From JACQZU01 sp041908165 (GTDB lineage Bacteria > Acidobacteriota > Holophagae > Holophagales > Holophagaceae): a DNA stretch of 64,000 nt. Below the pieces are notes generated by a model that worked only from the letters and a program-made list of their open reading frames with translations, made no database searches and was not told where the DNA came from. The position numbers were made by a program, and so were the translations under genes. This document shows, one piece after another, positions 33,455-40,730 of this stretch. The DNA is taken from the NCBI GenBank assembly GCA_041908165.1, contig JAYRFV010000063.1:46015-110014 (forward strand), in the 5' to 3' direction. Numbering within the stretch: position 1 is the stretch's first letter; each line of letters begins with the position of its first letter.

Positions 33455-35653
33455 CTAGACCCGGTCCACGGCCGCGAACTTGCACACTTCGAAGCACTGG
33501 CCGCACTTGACGCAGCGCTCCTGGTCGATCTCGTGCGCCTGCTTGCGGGCGCCGGTGATGCACTCCACCGGGCAGTTGCGCGCGCACACGGTGCAGCCGA
33601 TGCACTTCTCCGCGTTGATCTCGTAGCGGATCAGCGCCACGCACTTCTTCGCCGGGCAGTGCTTGTCGACGATGTGGGCGAGGAACTCGTCCCTGAAGTG
33701 GCTCAGGCTGGAGAGGATCGGGTTGGGCGCGGCGCGCCCCAGGCCGCAGAGGCTGGTGCGCTGGCTCAGCCGCGAGAGGCGTTCCAGCTTCTGCAGGTCC
33801 TCGGGGACGCCGCGGCCCTGGGTGATCCGCTCCAGGATCTCCAGGATCCGGGTGGTGCCCTCCCGGCAGGGGGTGCACTTGCCGCAGCTCTCGTCCTGGC
33901 TGAAGGCCATGTAGAACTTGGCGATGTCGACCATGCAGTCGTCCTCGCTGAGGACGATCATGCCGCCCGAGCCCATGATCGAGCCGGCCTTCTGCAGGGG
34001 ATCGAAGTCCACCTCCATGTCCTGCCAGGCGGCGGGGATGAAGCCGCCGGCGGGCCCGCCGGTCTGGATCGCCTTCAGCTGGCGGCCGCCGGTGACGCCG
34101 CCGCCGATGTCGTTGACCACCACCGACAGGGGGGTGCCCAGCGGCACCTCCACCAGCCCGGTGTGGCGGACCTTGCCGTCCAGGGCGAACACCTTGGTGC
34201 CGCCGCTCTTCTCGGTCCCGAGCCGGGCGAACCAGTCGCCGCCGAAGCGGACGATGGCGGCGACGTTGGCGAAGGTCTCGACGTTGTTGATCACCGTCGG
34301 CCGGCCCCACAGGCCGCTCTCGGTCGGATAGGGCGGACGCACCTTGGGCTGCCCGCGCTGGCCTTCGATGGAACGGATCAGGGCGGTCTCCTCGCCGCAG
34401 ACGAAGGCGCCCGCGCCCAGCCGGATCTCCAGGTCGAAGCTCCAGCCGGTGCCGAGGATGTCCTCGCCCAGCAGGCCCTGGGCCCGGCAGCGGTCGATGG
34501 CGTGCTGGATGCGCTTGATGGCGAGCGGGTACTCGGCGCGGATGTAGAAGAAGCCCTTGCCCGAGCCGGTGGCGAAGCCGCCGATGGTCATGCCCTCGAC
34601 GATGGCGAAGGGGTCGCTCTCGAGCATGGAGCGGTCCATGAAGGCCCCGGGGTCGCCCTCGTCGCCGTTGCAGATGATGTAGCGGACCGGGTCGGCGTGG
34701 CGGAGCGCCATGGCCCACTTGGCGCCGGTGCCGAAGCCCCCGCCGCCGCGCCCGCGCAGCCGGGCCCGGGTCATCTCGTTCACCACCCACTCCGGATCGT
34801 TGCGGCCGAGCACCTCGGCCAGGGCCTGGAATCCGCCCAGGCCCACGTACTCCTCCAGGCTCTCGGGGTCCACCACGCCGGCGTTGCGCAGGGCGACCCG
34901 GCTCTGCCGGTTGAAGAAGGCCGAGTCCCCGTACAGCTCGAAGAACTCGAGCGCCACCGGCAGCTCGCGGACCCGCAGGCGCTCCACGGTCACACCGCCG
35001 AGCACGTGGCTGTCGAGGATCTCGGCCAGGTCCGCCTCGGCCTCGATCCGGTACAGGACCTTCTCCGGCCGCACCAGGACGTGGGCGCAGGGTGCGGGGC
35101 AGCCCTCGCCGGTGGCGTGGCTGCAGGCGCCGAAGCAGTTGGCCGAGGCCACGTGGATCCGGTGCTGATCGACGCCGCGTTCGGCCAGCAGAGACTGGAA
35201 CCGCTCGCCCAGCCCCTTCACCCCGGAGATGCCGCAGCGACGGCCTTCGCAGAACAGGAACTCGTGCTCGGGCAGCTCGGTGGCGCTGCCGTGGTCGAGC
35301 ACGTGCTTCATCAGCGCGGTGCCGGCCTGCACGTGCTCGGTGAAGATCCGGTGCACCAGGTCGCGGTTGACCCGCTCGTACTTCACCGGCATCCGCCCCG
35401 GCACCATCACGCCGACGATCGGCTCGCGCGAGCAGCGGCCGGTGCAGCCGGTGCGGTGGATGACGATGTCCTTGCGCCCGGAGGCGCGGACGTGGCGGAG
35501 GAACTCCTCGGCCACCTCCCGCGAGCCGGCGGCGTGCTCGCAGGTGGCGGAGCCGACCTGGACGATGATCTTGTCCTCCAGGGCCCGTCCAGCCAGCTGC
35601 TGCCGCGCCTGCTCGGCGATGCCCCGGTAGGTCTCGGTCGCGGTTCCGCTCAT
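33455..35653 (-). CDS. hydB: [FeFe]-hydrogenase flavin subunit HydB with two thioredoxin-like domains
   Basis: 732 residues, longer than my recollection of about 600-630 for HydB. Two thioredoxin-like ferredoxin domains precede the NuoF core: the first (about 28-110) keeps Cys38, Cys70, Cys74; the second (about 130-215) has FCEGRRCG, ANCFGAC and GCPAPC. The core has RGRGGGGFGTGAKW (NAD), CNGDEGDPGAF (FMN), GAGAFVCGEETALIRSIEG and SCGKCTPCREG. Two C-terminal [4Fe-4S] clusters are CIGCTVCARNC and CVKCGQCFEVC. It binds NAD(H) and is where flavin bifurcation would occur. ATG 35653 has GGAG 8 nt upstream. First gene of hydBAC. Confidence 0.94.
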   Translation of the reverse strand: MSGTATETYRGIAEQARQQLAGRALEDKIIVQVGSATCEHAAGSREVAEEFLRHVRASGRKDIVIHRTGCTGRCSREPIVGVMVPGRMPVKYERVNRDLVHRIFTEHVQAGTALMKHVLDHGSATELPEHEFLFCEGRRCGISGVKGLGERFQSLLAERGVDQHRIHVASANCFGACSHATGEGCPAPCAHVLVRPEKVLYRIEAEADLAEILDSHVLGGVTVERLRVRELPVALEFFELYGDSAFFNRQSRVALRNAGVVDPESLEEYVGLGGFQALAEVLGRNDPEWVVNEMTRARLRGRGGGGFGTGAKWAMALRHADPVRYIICNGDEGDPGAFMDRSMLESDPFAIVEGMTIGGFATGSGKGFFYIRAEYPLAIKRIQHAIDRCRAQGLLGEDILGTGWSFDLEIRLGAGAFVCGEETALIRSIEGQRGQPKVRPPYPTESGLWGRPTVINNVETFANVAAIVRFGGDWFARLGTEKSGGTKVFALDGKVRHTGLVEVPLGTPLSVVVNDIGGGVTGGRQLKAIQTGGPAGGFIPAAWQDMEVDFDPLQKAGSIMGSGGMIVLSEDDCMVDIAKFYMAFSQDESCGKCTPCREGTTRILEILERITQGRGVPEDLQKLERLSRLSQRTSLCGLGRAAPNPILSSLSHFRDEFLAHIVDKHCPAKKCVALIRYEINAEKCIGCTVCARNCPVECITGARKQAHEIDQERCVKCGQCFEVCKFAAVDRV

Positions 35654-35964
35654 CGCTGCTCCAGTGGGACGCAGCCAGGGCCGGGGCTGCCGCCGTCGTC
35701 GCATCCGCCGCGGCCGCCTGCGGGCAGGGGCCGTTCGCCGGGGGGTGCGCTGACAGGCCGTGGCGGCCGGTCCTGGGGCGAGGCGCGGCCATTCCGGGAA
35801 CGGGGGCCGGGCTTCGCCTGGGACGACCTCCCCATGGTCTCAAGGACGGGTGGCGGTGCTGCCTTGAAGGTGGAACCGCGGACCAGGGGAGGACTCGGCG
35901 GGGTTCCTGTGCAACCCGTTTTTTCAGGGTACGAATAAAACGACCGATTGGTCGTTGATGCTCA
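35654..35964. other. Non-coding gap between hydB and hydE
   Basis: 311 nt without a supported gene. Its right end holds the terminator-like hairpin 35937-35956. The rest should carry the hydB promoter on the minus strand, but I see no convincing -35/-10 pair and no GG-N10-GC core. Confidence 0.5.
35937..35956 (-). terminator. Terminator-like hairpin after hydE
   Basis: On the minus strand AACGACCAATCGGTCGTT (7-bp perfect stem, 4-nt loop) is followed at once by TTATTC. It lies 9 nt beyond the hydE stop. The same palindrome would also suit a TetR-family operator, but no tetR gene is adjacent and the position favours termination. Confidence 0.55.
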
Positions 35965-37065
35965 TCACAAGCCCGCAGGGATTGGATCCGAGACCGACAC
36001 TTCCAGTCGGTTTGCGGGCAGGCGACCACCTGAACGCCGCCTTTCGCCAGGCCCTCGGCCGATGCTCCGGCCGAGTCCCGCGATGCGGCCTTCGAGGCAG
36101 CCGCGGCAGGCTGCGGCGGTCTCGTTGACGCAGGCCTTGCCCGGGTAGATCTCGTACATCTGCCGGTAGGGCGCCGGCGTCAGGTTCGGCATCACCACGT
36201 TGGCGCCGCGCAGCAGCCCCAGCTCCCGGCCCGCGGCGGGATCCAGCGTGGCCAGCGCGGTGGTGCTGGGAAGGTTGGCTTCGGGACAGAGCAGCCGGGT
36301 CAGCGCGACTGCCTTGAGGGTGGTCGGTTCGTCGTTCGGGACCTCCCCTGCCGGCGCGGCCCCCAGCGGCGTGCGCGGGTTCGCGAGGAACGGCCCGATG
36401 CCGATCATGTCGGCGTCGAGCGCCTGGAAACGGAGCAGGTCCTCGACCAGGCCCTCCCAGCGCTGGCCCGGAATCCCCACCATGATGCCGGTGCCGATCT
36501 CGTAGCCCATGCTGCGCATCCGGTGCAGCTGGCCGAAGCGGTCCGCGGGCCGGCCGGGCAGGCCCGGGTGGATGCGCCGGTACAGCTCGGCGTCCCCGGT
36601 CTCGAAGCGCAGCAGGTAGCGGTCGGCGCCGGCCCTCCGCCAGGCCAGAAGGTCGGCATCGCTGCGCTCGCCCAGCGACAGGGTGACGGCCAGGCCGGTC
36701 TCCGTCTTGATCCGCCGCACCAGGTCGGCGACCCGGTCCCCGGTCAGGCCGGGATCCTCGCCCGCCTGCAGCACCACCGTGCCGTAGCCGAGGGCGACCG
36801 CCTCCCGGGCGCACGCGAGCACCTCCTCGGGCTGCATCCGGTAGCGGGCCAAGCCGGTGTTCTCCCTGCGCAGGCCGCAGTAGTGGCAGCTGCGCACGCA
36901 GACGCTGGAGATCTCGATCAGCCCGCGCAGGTGCACGGCGTCGCCCACCGCCCGGCGACGCACCGCGTCGGCACGCGCCCACAGCGGCTGCAGGGCCTCC
37001 GCCCGAGTCTCGCGCAGCCAGCCCAGCAGGGCCGCACGGTCGAGGGCTTCAGGCAGGAACGGCAT
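35965..37065 (-). CDS. hydE: [FeFe]-hydrogenase maturase HydE (radical SAM)
   Basis: Radical SAM enzyme in H-cluster synthesis, acting on the HydG product to build the diiron precursor. 366 residues; the SAM cluster motif CVRSCHYCGL lies near residue 56, with ENTGLARYRM after it. GIMVGIPGQ and IGPFLANPRTP are HydE/BioB-like features. A second Cys set near the C-terminus (CVNETAAACRGC) could bind an accessory cluster, as in some HydE. It overlaps hydF by 17 nt. Last gene of hydGFE. Confidence 0.93.
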   Translation of the reverse strand: MPFLPEALDRAALLGWLRETRAEALQPLWARADAVRRRAVGDAVHLRGLIEISSVCVRSCHYCGLRRENTGLARYRMQPEEVLACAREAVALGYGTVVLQAGEDPGLTGDRVADLVRRIKTETGLAVTLSLGERSDADLLAWRRAGADRYLLRFETGDAELYRRIHPGLPGRPADRFGQLHRMRSMGYEIGTGIMVGIPGQRWEGLVEDLLRFQALDADMIGIGPFLANPRTPLGAAPAGEVPNDEPTTLKAVALTRLLCPEANLPSTTALATLDPAAGRELGLLRGANVVMPNLTPAPYRQMYEIYPGKACVNETAAACRGCLEGRIAGLGRSIGRGPGERRRSGGRLPANRLEVSVSDPIPAGL

Positions 37066-38260
37066 GCAGTTCCTCCGCGGCCGCCGGGAACGGCGCCAGC
37101 GCCCGGTCCAGGATCCCGAGGGAGCAGGCGATCGCCAGACCGTAGTTGGTGACCGGGACCCCGGCCGCCTCGCAGGTCCGGATCCGCCCGAGCATCTCGC
37201 GCCGGGTGCCCATGCAGTTGCCGCAGTGGACGACCAGGGCGAAGCCGCGCGGGTCCTGCGGGAAGTCGCGTCCCTGCACGTGCTCGAACCCGAGCCGGGC
37301 GCCGCTGTACTGGCGCAGCCAGTGCGGGATCTTGACCCGGCCGATGTCCTCGTGGGAGGGGTGGTGGGTGCAGCCCTCCGCCACCAGGATGCGGTCGCCG
37401 TCGCGAAGGCCGTCCAGGGCCCGCAGGCCGCGGACCTGCGCGGCCAGGTCGCCGTGGAACCGCGACAGCAGGATGCTGAAGGAGGTCATCGGCACGGCCT
37501 CGGGAACCACCGAGGCGACGTGACGGAAGGCCTGCGAATCGGTCACCACCAGCGCCGGGGGCCGGCGCAGGCCGGCCAGGGCCCGTTCCAGCTCGTGCTC
37601 CCGGGTCACCAGCGAAAGAGAACCGTGGTCCAGAAGGTCGCGGACCGCCATGGCCTGGGGCAGGATCAGCCGGCCCTTGGGCGCGGAGCTGTCGATGGGC
37701 ATCACCAGCACCGCGGTTTCGCCCGGAGCGACCAGGTCGGCCAGGAAGGTCGGCTCCGGCAGAAGGCCGGGCAGGCGGCCCAGGGCTTCGAGCAGGGCGG
37801 TCACCCCGGCGCCGGTGGCGCAGGACACGGGCAGGGCCGTCTCGCCCTGCGGCCAGCCGGGCGCCGCCTGCGGCTCCAGGTCGGTCTTGTTGCAGACGAT
37901 GAAGCAGGGGACCTCGCGGGCCCGCAACTCCCTCCAGAGTTCCTCCTCCCAGGGCCCCCAGGCGCCTCGGTCGGTGACGACCAGCGCCGCGTCCACCCGC
38001 GCCAGGACGGCCCGGGTGCGGCCGGTGCGCAGCCCCCCCAGTTCTCCCTCGTCGTCCAGCCCGGCGGTGTCGATGAAGCAGACCGGCCCCAGTGGGCGAA
38101 GCTCCATGGCCTTCTCCACCGGATCGGCGGTGGTGCCCGGCAGGGCCGACACCAGCGACACGTCCTGGCCGGCGAGTGCGTTCAGCAGCGAGGACTTGCC
38201 GGCGTTCCTGCGGCCGAAGAGGCCGATCTGGAGGCGCAGGGAGCGAGGGGTGGATAGCAT
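37049..38260 (-). CDS. hydF: [FeFe]-hydrogenase maturase HydF (GTPase scaffold)
   Basis: Carries the [2Fe] subcluster to apo-HydA. 403 residues: an Era/TrmE-like GTPase domain (GRRNAGKSSLLN at about 16-27, DTAGLDD, CNKTD), a dimerisation domain, and a C-terminal cluster domain with CTHHPSH and HCGNCM, the HydF [4Fe-4S] signature. It lies 8 nt after hydG and overlaps hydE by 17 nt. Confidence 0.95.
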   Translation of the reverse strand: MLSTPRSLRLQIGLFGRRNAGKSSLLNALAGQDVSLVSALPGTTADPVEKAMELRPLGPVCFIDTAGLDDEGELGGLRTGRTRAVLARVDAALVVTDRGAWGPWEEELWRELRAREVPCFIVCNKTDLEPQAAPGWPQGETALPVSCATGAGVTALLEALGRLPGLLPEPTFLADLVAPGETAVLVMPIDSSAPKGRLILPQAMAVRDLLDHGSLSLVTREHELERALAGLRRPPALVVTDSQAFRHVASVVPEAVPMTSFSILLSRFHGDLAAQVRGLRALDGLRDGDRILVAEGCTHHPSHEDIGRVKIPHWLRQYSGARLGFEHVQGRDFPQDPRGFALVVHCGNCMGTRREMLGRIRTCEAAGVPVTNYGLAIACSLGILDRALAPFPAAAEELHAVPA

Positions 38261-38267
38261 GGCGACC

Positions 38268-39665
38268 TCAGCAGTAGACGTCCCGCTCGCCGGCGCGGAC
38301 CCGGGCGACCATGGCCGCGGCCCGGGCCTTCGGGCCGGGGTCCATGCCGTCCAGGCCGGCGGCGATCGTGGCCTCGATCGTGGCGGCGGTGGCGGAGGGC
38401 GCGTAGTCCTCGCGGAATTCCTGGAGGCTGGCGAGGGCGTTGGGATGGCAGTGGTCCTTGATCTCGCCGGGCCTGGCCAGATGCATGAAGTCGGCGCCAG
38501 TGCGGCCCATGCGGTAGCAGCTGGTGCAGAAGCTGGGCAGGTAGCCGGCTCCGCAGAGGTCCTGGACCACCTCGTCGAGGCGGCGGTGGTCCCCCAGGGA
38601 GAACTGCGCGCCCTGGACCTCGGCGGGTTCGCCGTAGCCGCCGGGGTGGGTGCGGCTGCCGGCGCTCACCTGGCTGATGCCGAGGGCGATCACCTCGCGG
38701 CGGACCGCCTCGCGCTCGCGGGTCGAGAGGATCAGCCCGGTGTAGGGCACGGCCAGCCGCAGGATCGCCACCAGCTTGCGGAAGCTGGCGTCGTCGACCT
38801 CGCGGGGTGGACGGTGGCTGGTGCTCGAGCCTTCCGCCGGCTCGATCCGCGGCACCGAGATCGTGTGCGGTCCGCAGCCGAAGCGCGCCTCCAGGTGGCG
38901 GGCGTGCTGCAGCAGCGCCAGCACCTCGTAGCGCCAGTCGTACAGGCCGAACAGGGCGCCGATGCCGACGTCGTCGAGGCCGGCGGTCATGGCCCGGTCC
39001 ATCACCCCAAGACGGCCCTGGAAGTCGGCCTTGGCCCCGCGCGGGTGCATCGCCGTGTAGGTCTCGCGGTGGTAGGTCTCCTGGAACAGCTGGTAGGTGC
39101 CGATCCCTTCGCCGGCCAGGCGCCGGAACGACTCCACCGACAGCGGGGCGATGTTGACGTTCAGCCGGCGGATCTCGCCGGGGCCGAGGCGGGTGGCGTA
39201 GACCGTGCGGATGGCGCGCAGGATGTAGTCCAGCCCCTCGCGCGGGTAGGCCTCGCCGGACACCAGCAGCACCCGCTTGTGGCCCTGGCGCAGGAGGTGG
39301 CGGACCTCCTCGGCGATCTCGCCACTGTCGAGGGCGCGCCGCGGCAGGGTCCGGTTGGAGGCGCGGAAGGCGCAGTAGAGGCACTCGTTGGCGCAGAGGT
39401 TGGAGACGTAGAGCGGGGCGAACAGCACGATCCGGTTGCCGTAGATGGCCTCCTTCACCTGCCGGGCGGCCTGGAACAGGCGTGCCAGCAGCTCGGGATC
39501 CTCCAGGGCCATCAAGGGCGGCAGGTCGGCGGCCTCCAGGCCTCCCAGGGCCTCGGCCTTGGCCAGGATCTCCCGCACCCGCCCCGGGTCGCTCGGTCCT
39601 GCGCCCTCCAGGGCCGCCTGGATGGCCTCGGCGTCGGGTTGGAAGGGGCGATCGCTGCTGTCCAT
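38268..39665 (-). CDS. hydG: [FeFe]-hydrogenase maturase HydG (tyrosine lyase)
   Basis: Radical SAM enzyme that makes CO and cyanide ligands from tyrosine. 465 residues. The SAM cluster is CANECLYCAF (about residue 91), and the C-terminal auxiliary cluster motif CTSCYRMGRTG matches HydG. Start ATG 39665 has GGAGG 7 nt upstream; the codon before it is TTG, which could also initiate. First gene of hydGFE, divergent from hypB across 147 nt. Confidence 0.96.
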   Translation of the reverse strand: MDSSDRPFQPDAEAIQAALEGAGPSDPGRVREILAKAEALGGLEAADLPPLMALEDPELLARLFQAARQVKEAIYGNRIVLFAPLYVSNLCANECLYCAFRASNRTLPRRALDSGEIAEEVRHLLRQGHKRVLLVSGEAYPREGLDYILRAIRTVYATRLGPGEIRRLNVNIAPLSVESFRRLAGEGIGTYQLFQETYHRETYTAMHPRGAKADFQGRLGVMDRAMTAGLDDVGIGALFGLYDWRYEVLALLQHARHLEARFGCGPHTISVPRIEPAEGSSTSHRPPREVDDASFRKLVAILRLAVPYTGLILSTREREAVRREVIALGISQVSAGSRTHPGGYGEPAEVQGAQFSLGDHRRLDEVVQDLCGAGYLPSFCTSCYRMGRTGADFMHLARPGEIKDHCHPNALASLQEFREDYAPSATAATIEATIAAGLDGMDPGPKARAAAMVARVRAGERDVYC

Positions 39666-39746
39666 CAAAGAGCCTCCGCAGGGGCGGTTGCAGGTCCACC
39701 TTAGGCCGCCCGGGATCGGACCCGGATCACAGCGCCCATGCCGGCG

Positions 39747-39760
39747 GTCACAACCGTGAC
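39747..39760. promoter_or_regulatory. Candidate operator between hydG and hypB
   Basis: GTCAC-AACC-GTGAC is a 5-bp-arm palindrome in the middle of the divergent gap serving both the [FeFe] and [NiFe] maturation operons. A related GGATCAC half-site lies at 39724. It does not match the TTGAT-N4-ATCAA FNR site or TGTGA-N6-TCACA CRP site. Function is speculative. Confidence 0.3.
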
Positions 39761-39812
39761 GGCTGCCCTGCTTCGACCCGGCCTGCTAGGCTCCTGTGCA
39801 GCGGGGGCTCCC

Positions 39813-40730
39813 ATGTGCACCACCTGCGGCTGCGGCCAGGGCGAAACCAGGATCGAGGGGGAGGGGCATCTGCACGTGCACGCCGACGGCACGGTGCACC
39901 GCCACGGGCCCCAGGGTCCGCTCCGCCCCGGACGGAGGCTGCTGCACTTCGGCCTGGGCGCCGCCCGCACCTCCGCCCCGGGACTGAGCCAGTCGCGGAT
40001 CCTGGAGATCGAGCAGGGCGTGCTGGCGAAGAACGACGGCTTCGCCCGCGCCAACCGCGCCCGCTTCCAGGAGCAGGGCATCCTGGCCCTGAACCTGGTG
40101 AGCAGCCCCGGCAGCGGCAAGACCGCCCTGCTGGTGGAGACCATCCGCCGGCTGCGGGAGCGGGTTCCGCTGGCGGTGATCGAGGGCGATCAGCAGACCT
40201 CCTTCGATGCCGACCGCATCCGCGAGACCGGAGCCCCGGCGGTGCAGATCAACACCGGCCGGGGCTGCCACCTGGACGCCCGGATGGTCGGCCAGGCCGC
40301 CGAGCGGATCGCCCTGGCCGAGGGCGGCCTGCTGCTGATCGAGAACGTCGGCAACCTGGTCTGCCCTTCCGGATTCGACCTCGGCGAGGCGCACAAGGTG
40401 GTGATCCTCAGCGTCACCGAGGGCGAGGACAAGCCGCTCAAATACCCGGACATGTTCGCCGCCGCCCGCCTGATGCTGCTGAACAAGGTGGACCTGCTGC
40501 CGCACCTGCGGTTCGACGTGGACCGCTGCCTGGGCTTCGCCCGCCGGGTCAACCCGGCCATCGAGGTGCTGCACACCAGCGCCGCCAGCGGCGCCGGCCT
40601 CGACGCCTGGCTCGCCTGGATCGAGGCCAGGCGGGCCCAGGTGCTCGCCGCCCGCACCGAGACCGTGGCCGGGCTCCGCCGCCGGATCGCCGAACTGGAG
40701 GCAGAGCTGGCGCGGAGACCGCGCGGGTGA
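39813..40730 (+). CDS. hypB: Hydrogenase nickel incorporation GTPase HypB
   Basis: GTPase for nickel insertion into [NiFe]-hydrogenase. 305 residues. The N-terminus MCTTCGCG is the high-affinity Ni motif CxxCGC, followed by a modest histidine stretch (HLHVHADGTVHRHG). The GTPase core has VSSPGSGKTALL, EGDQQTS, ENVGNLVCP and LNKVDL. Its usual partner HypA is not seen in the window. The stop overlaps the hypF start. Divergent from hydG. Confidence 0.96.
   Translation: MCTTCGCGQGETRIEGEGHLHVHADGTVHRHGPQGPLRPGRRLLHFGLGAARTSAPGLSQSRILEIEQGVLAKNDGFARANRARFQEQGILALNLVSSPGSGKTALLVETIRRLRERVPLAVIEGDQQTSFDADRIRETGAPAVQINTGRGCHLDARMVGQAAERIALAEGGLLLIENVGNLVCPSGFDLGEAHKVVILSVTEGEDKPLKYPDMFAAARLMLLNKVDLLPHLRFDVDRCLGFARRVNPAIEVLHTSAASGAGLDAWLAWIEARRAQVLAARTETVAGLRRRIAELEAELARRPRG

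Noticed and set aside
35939..35956. TetR operator
   Set aside because: Kept only as an alternative; no tetR gene adjacent, and the site falls just after a stop codon with a following T-rich tract.
39482..40726. N-terminal 415-residue extension of HypF
   Set aside because: It overlaps hydG antisense and hypB in another frame and is Arg/Pro rich; GTG 40727 matches the normal HypF start.
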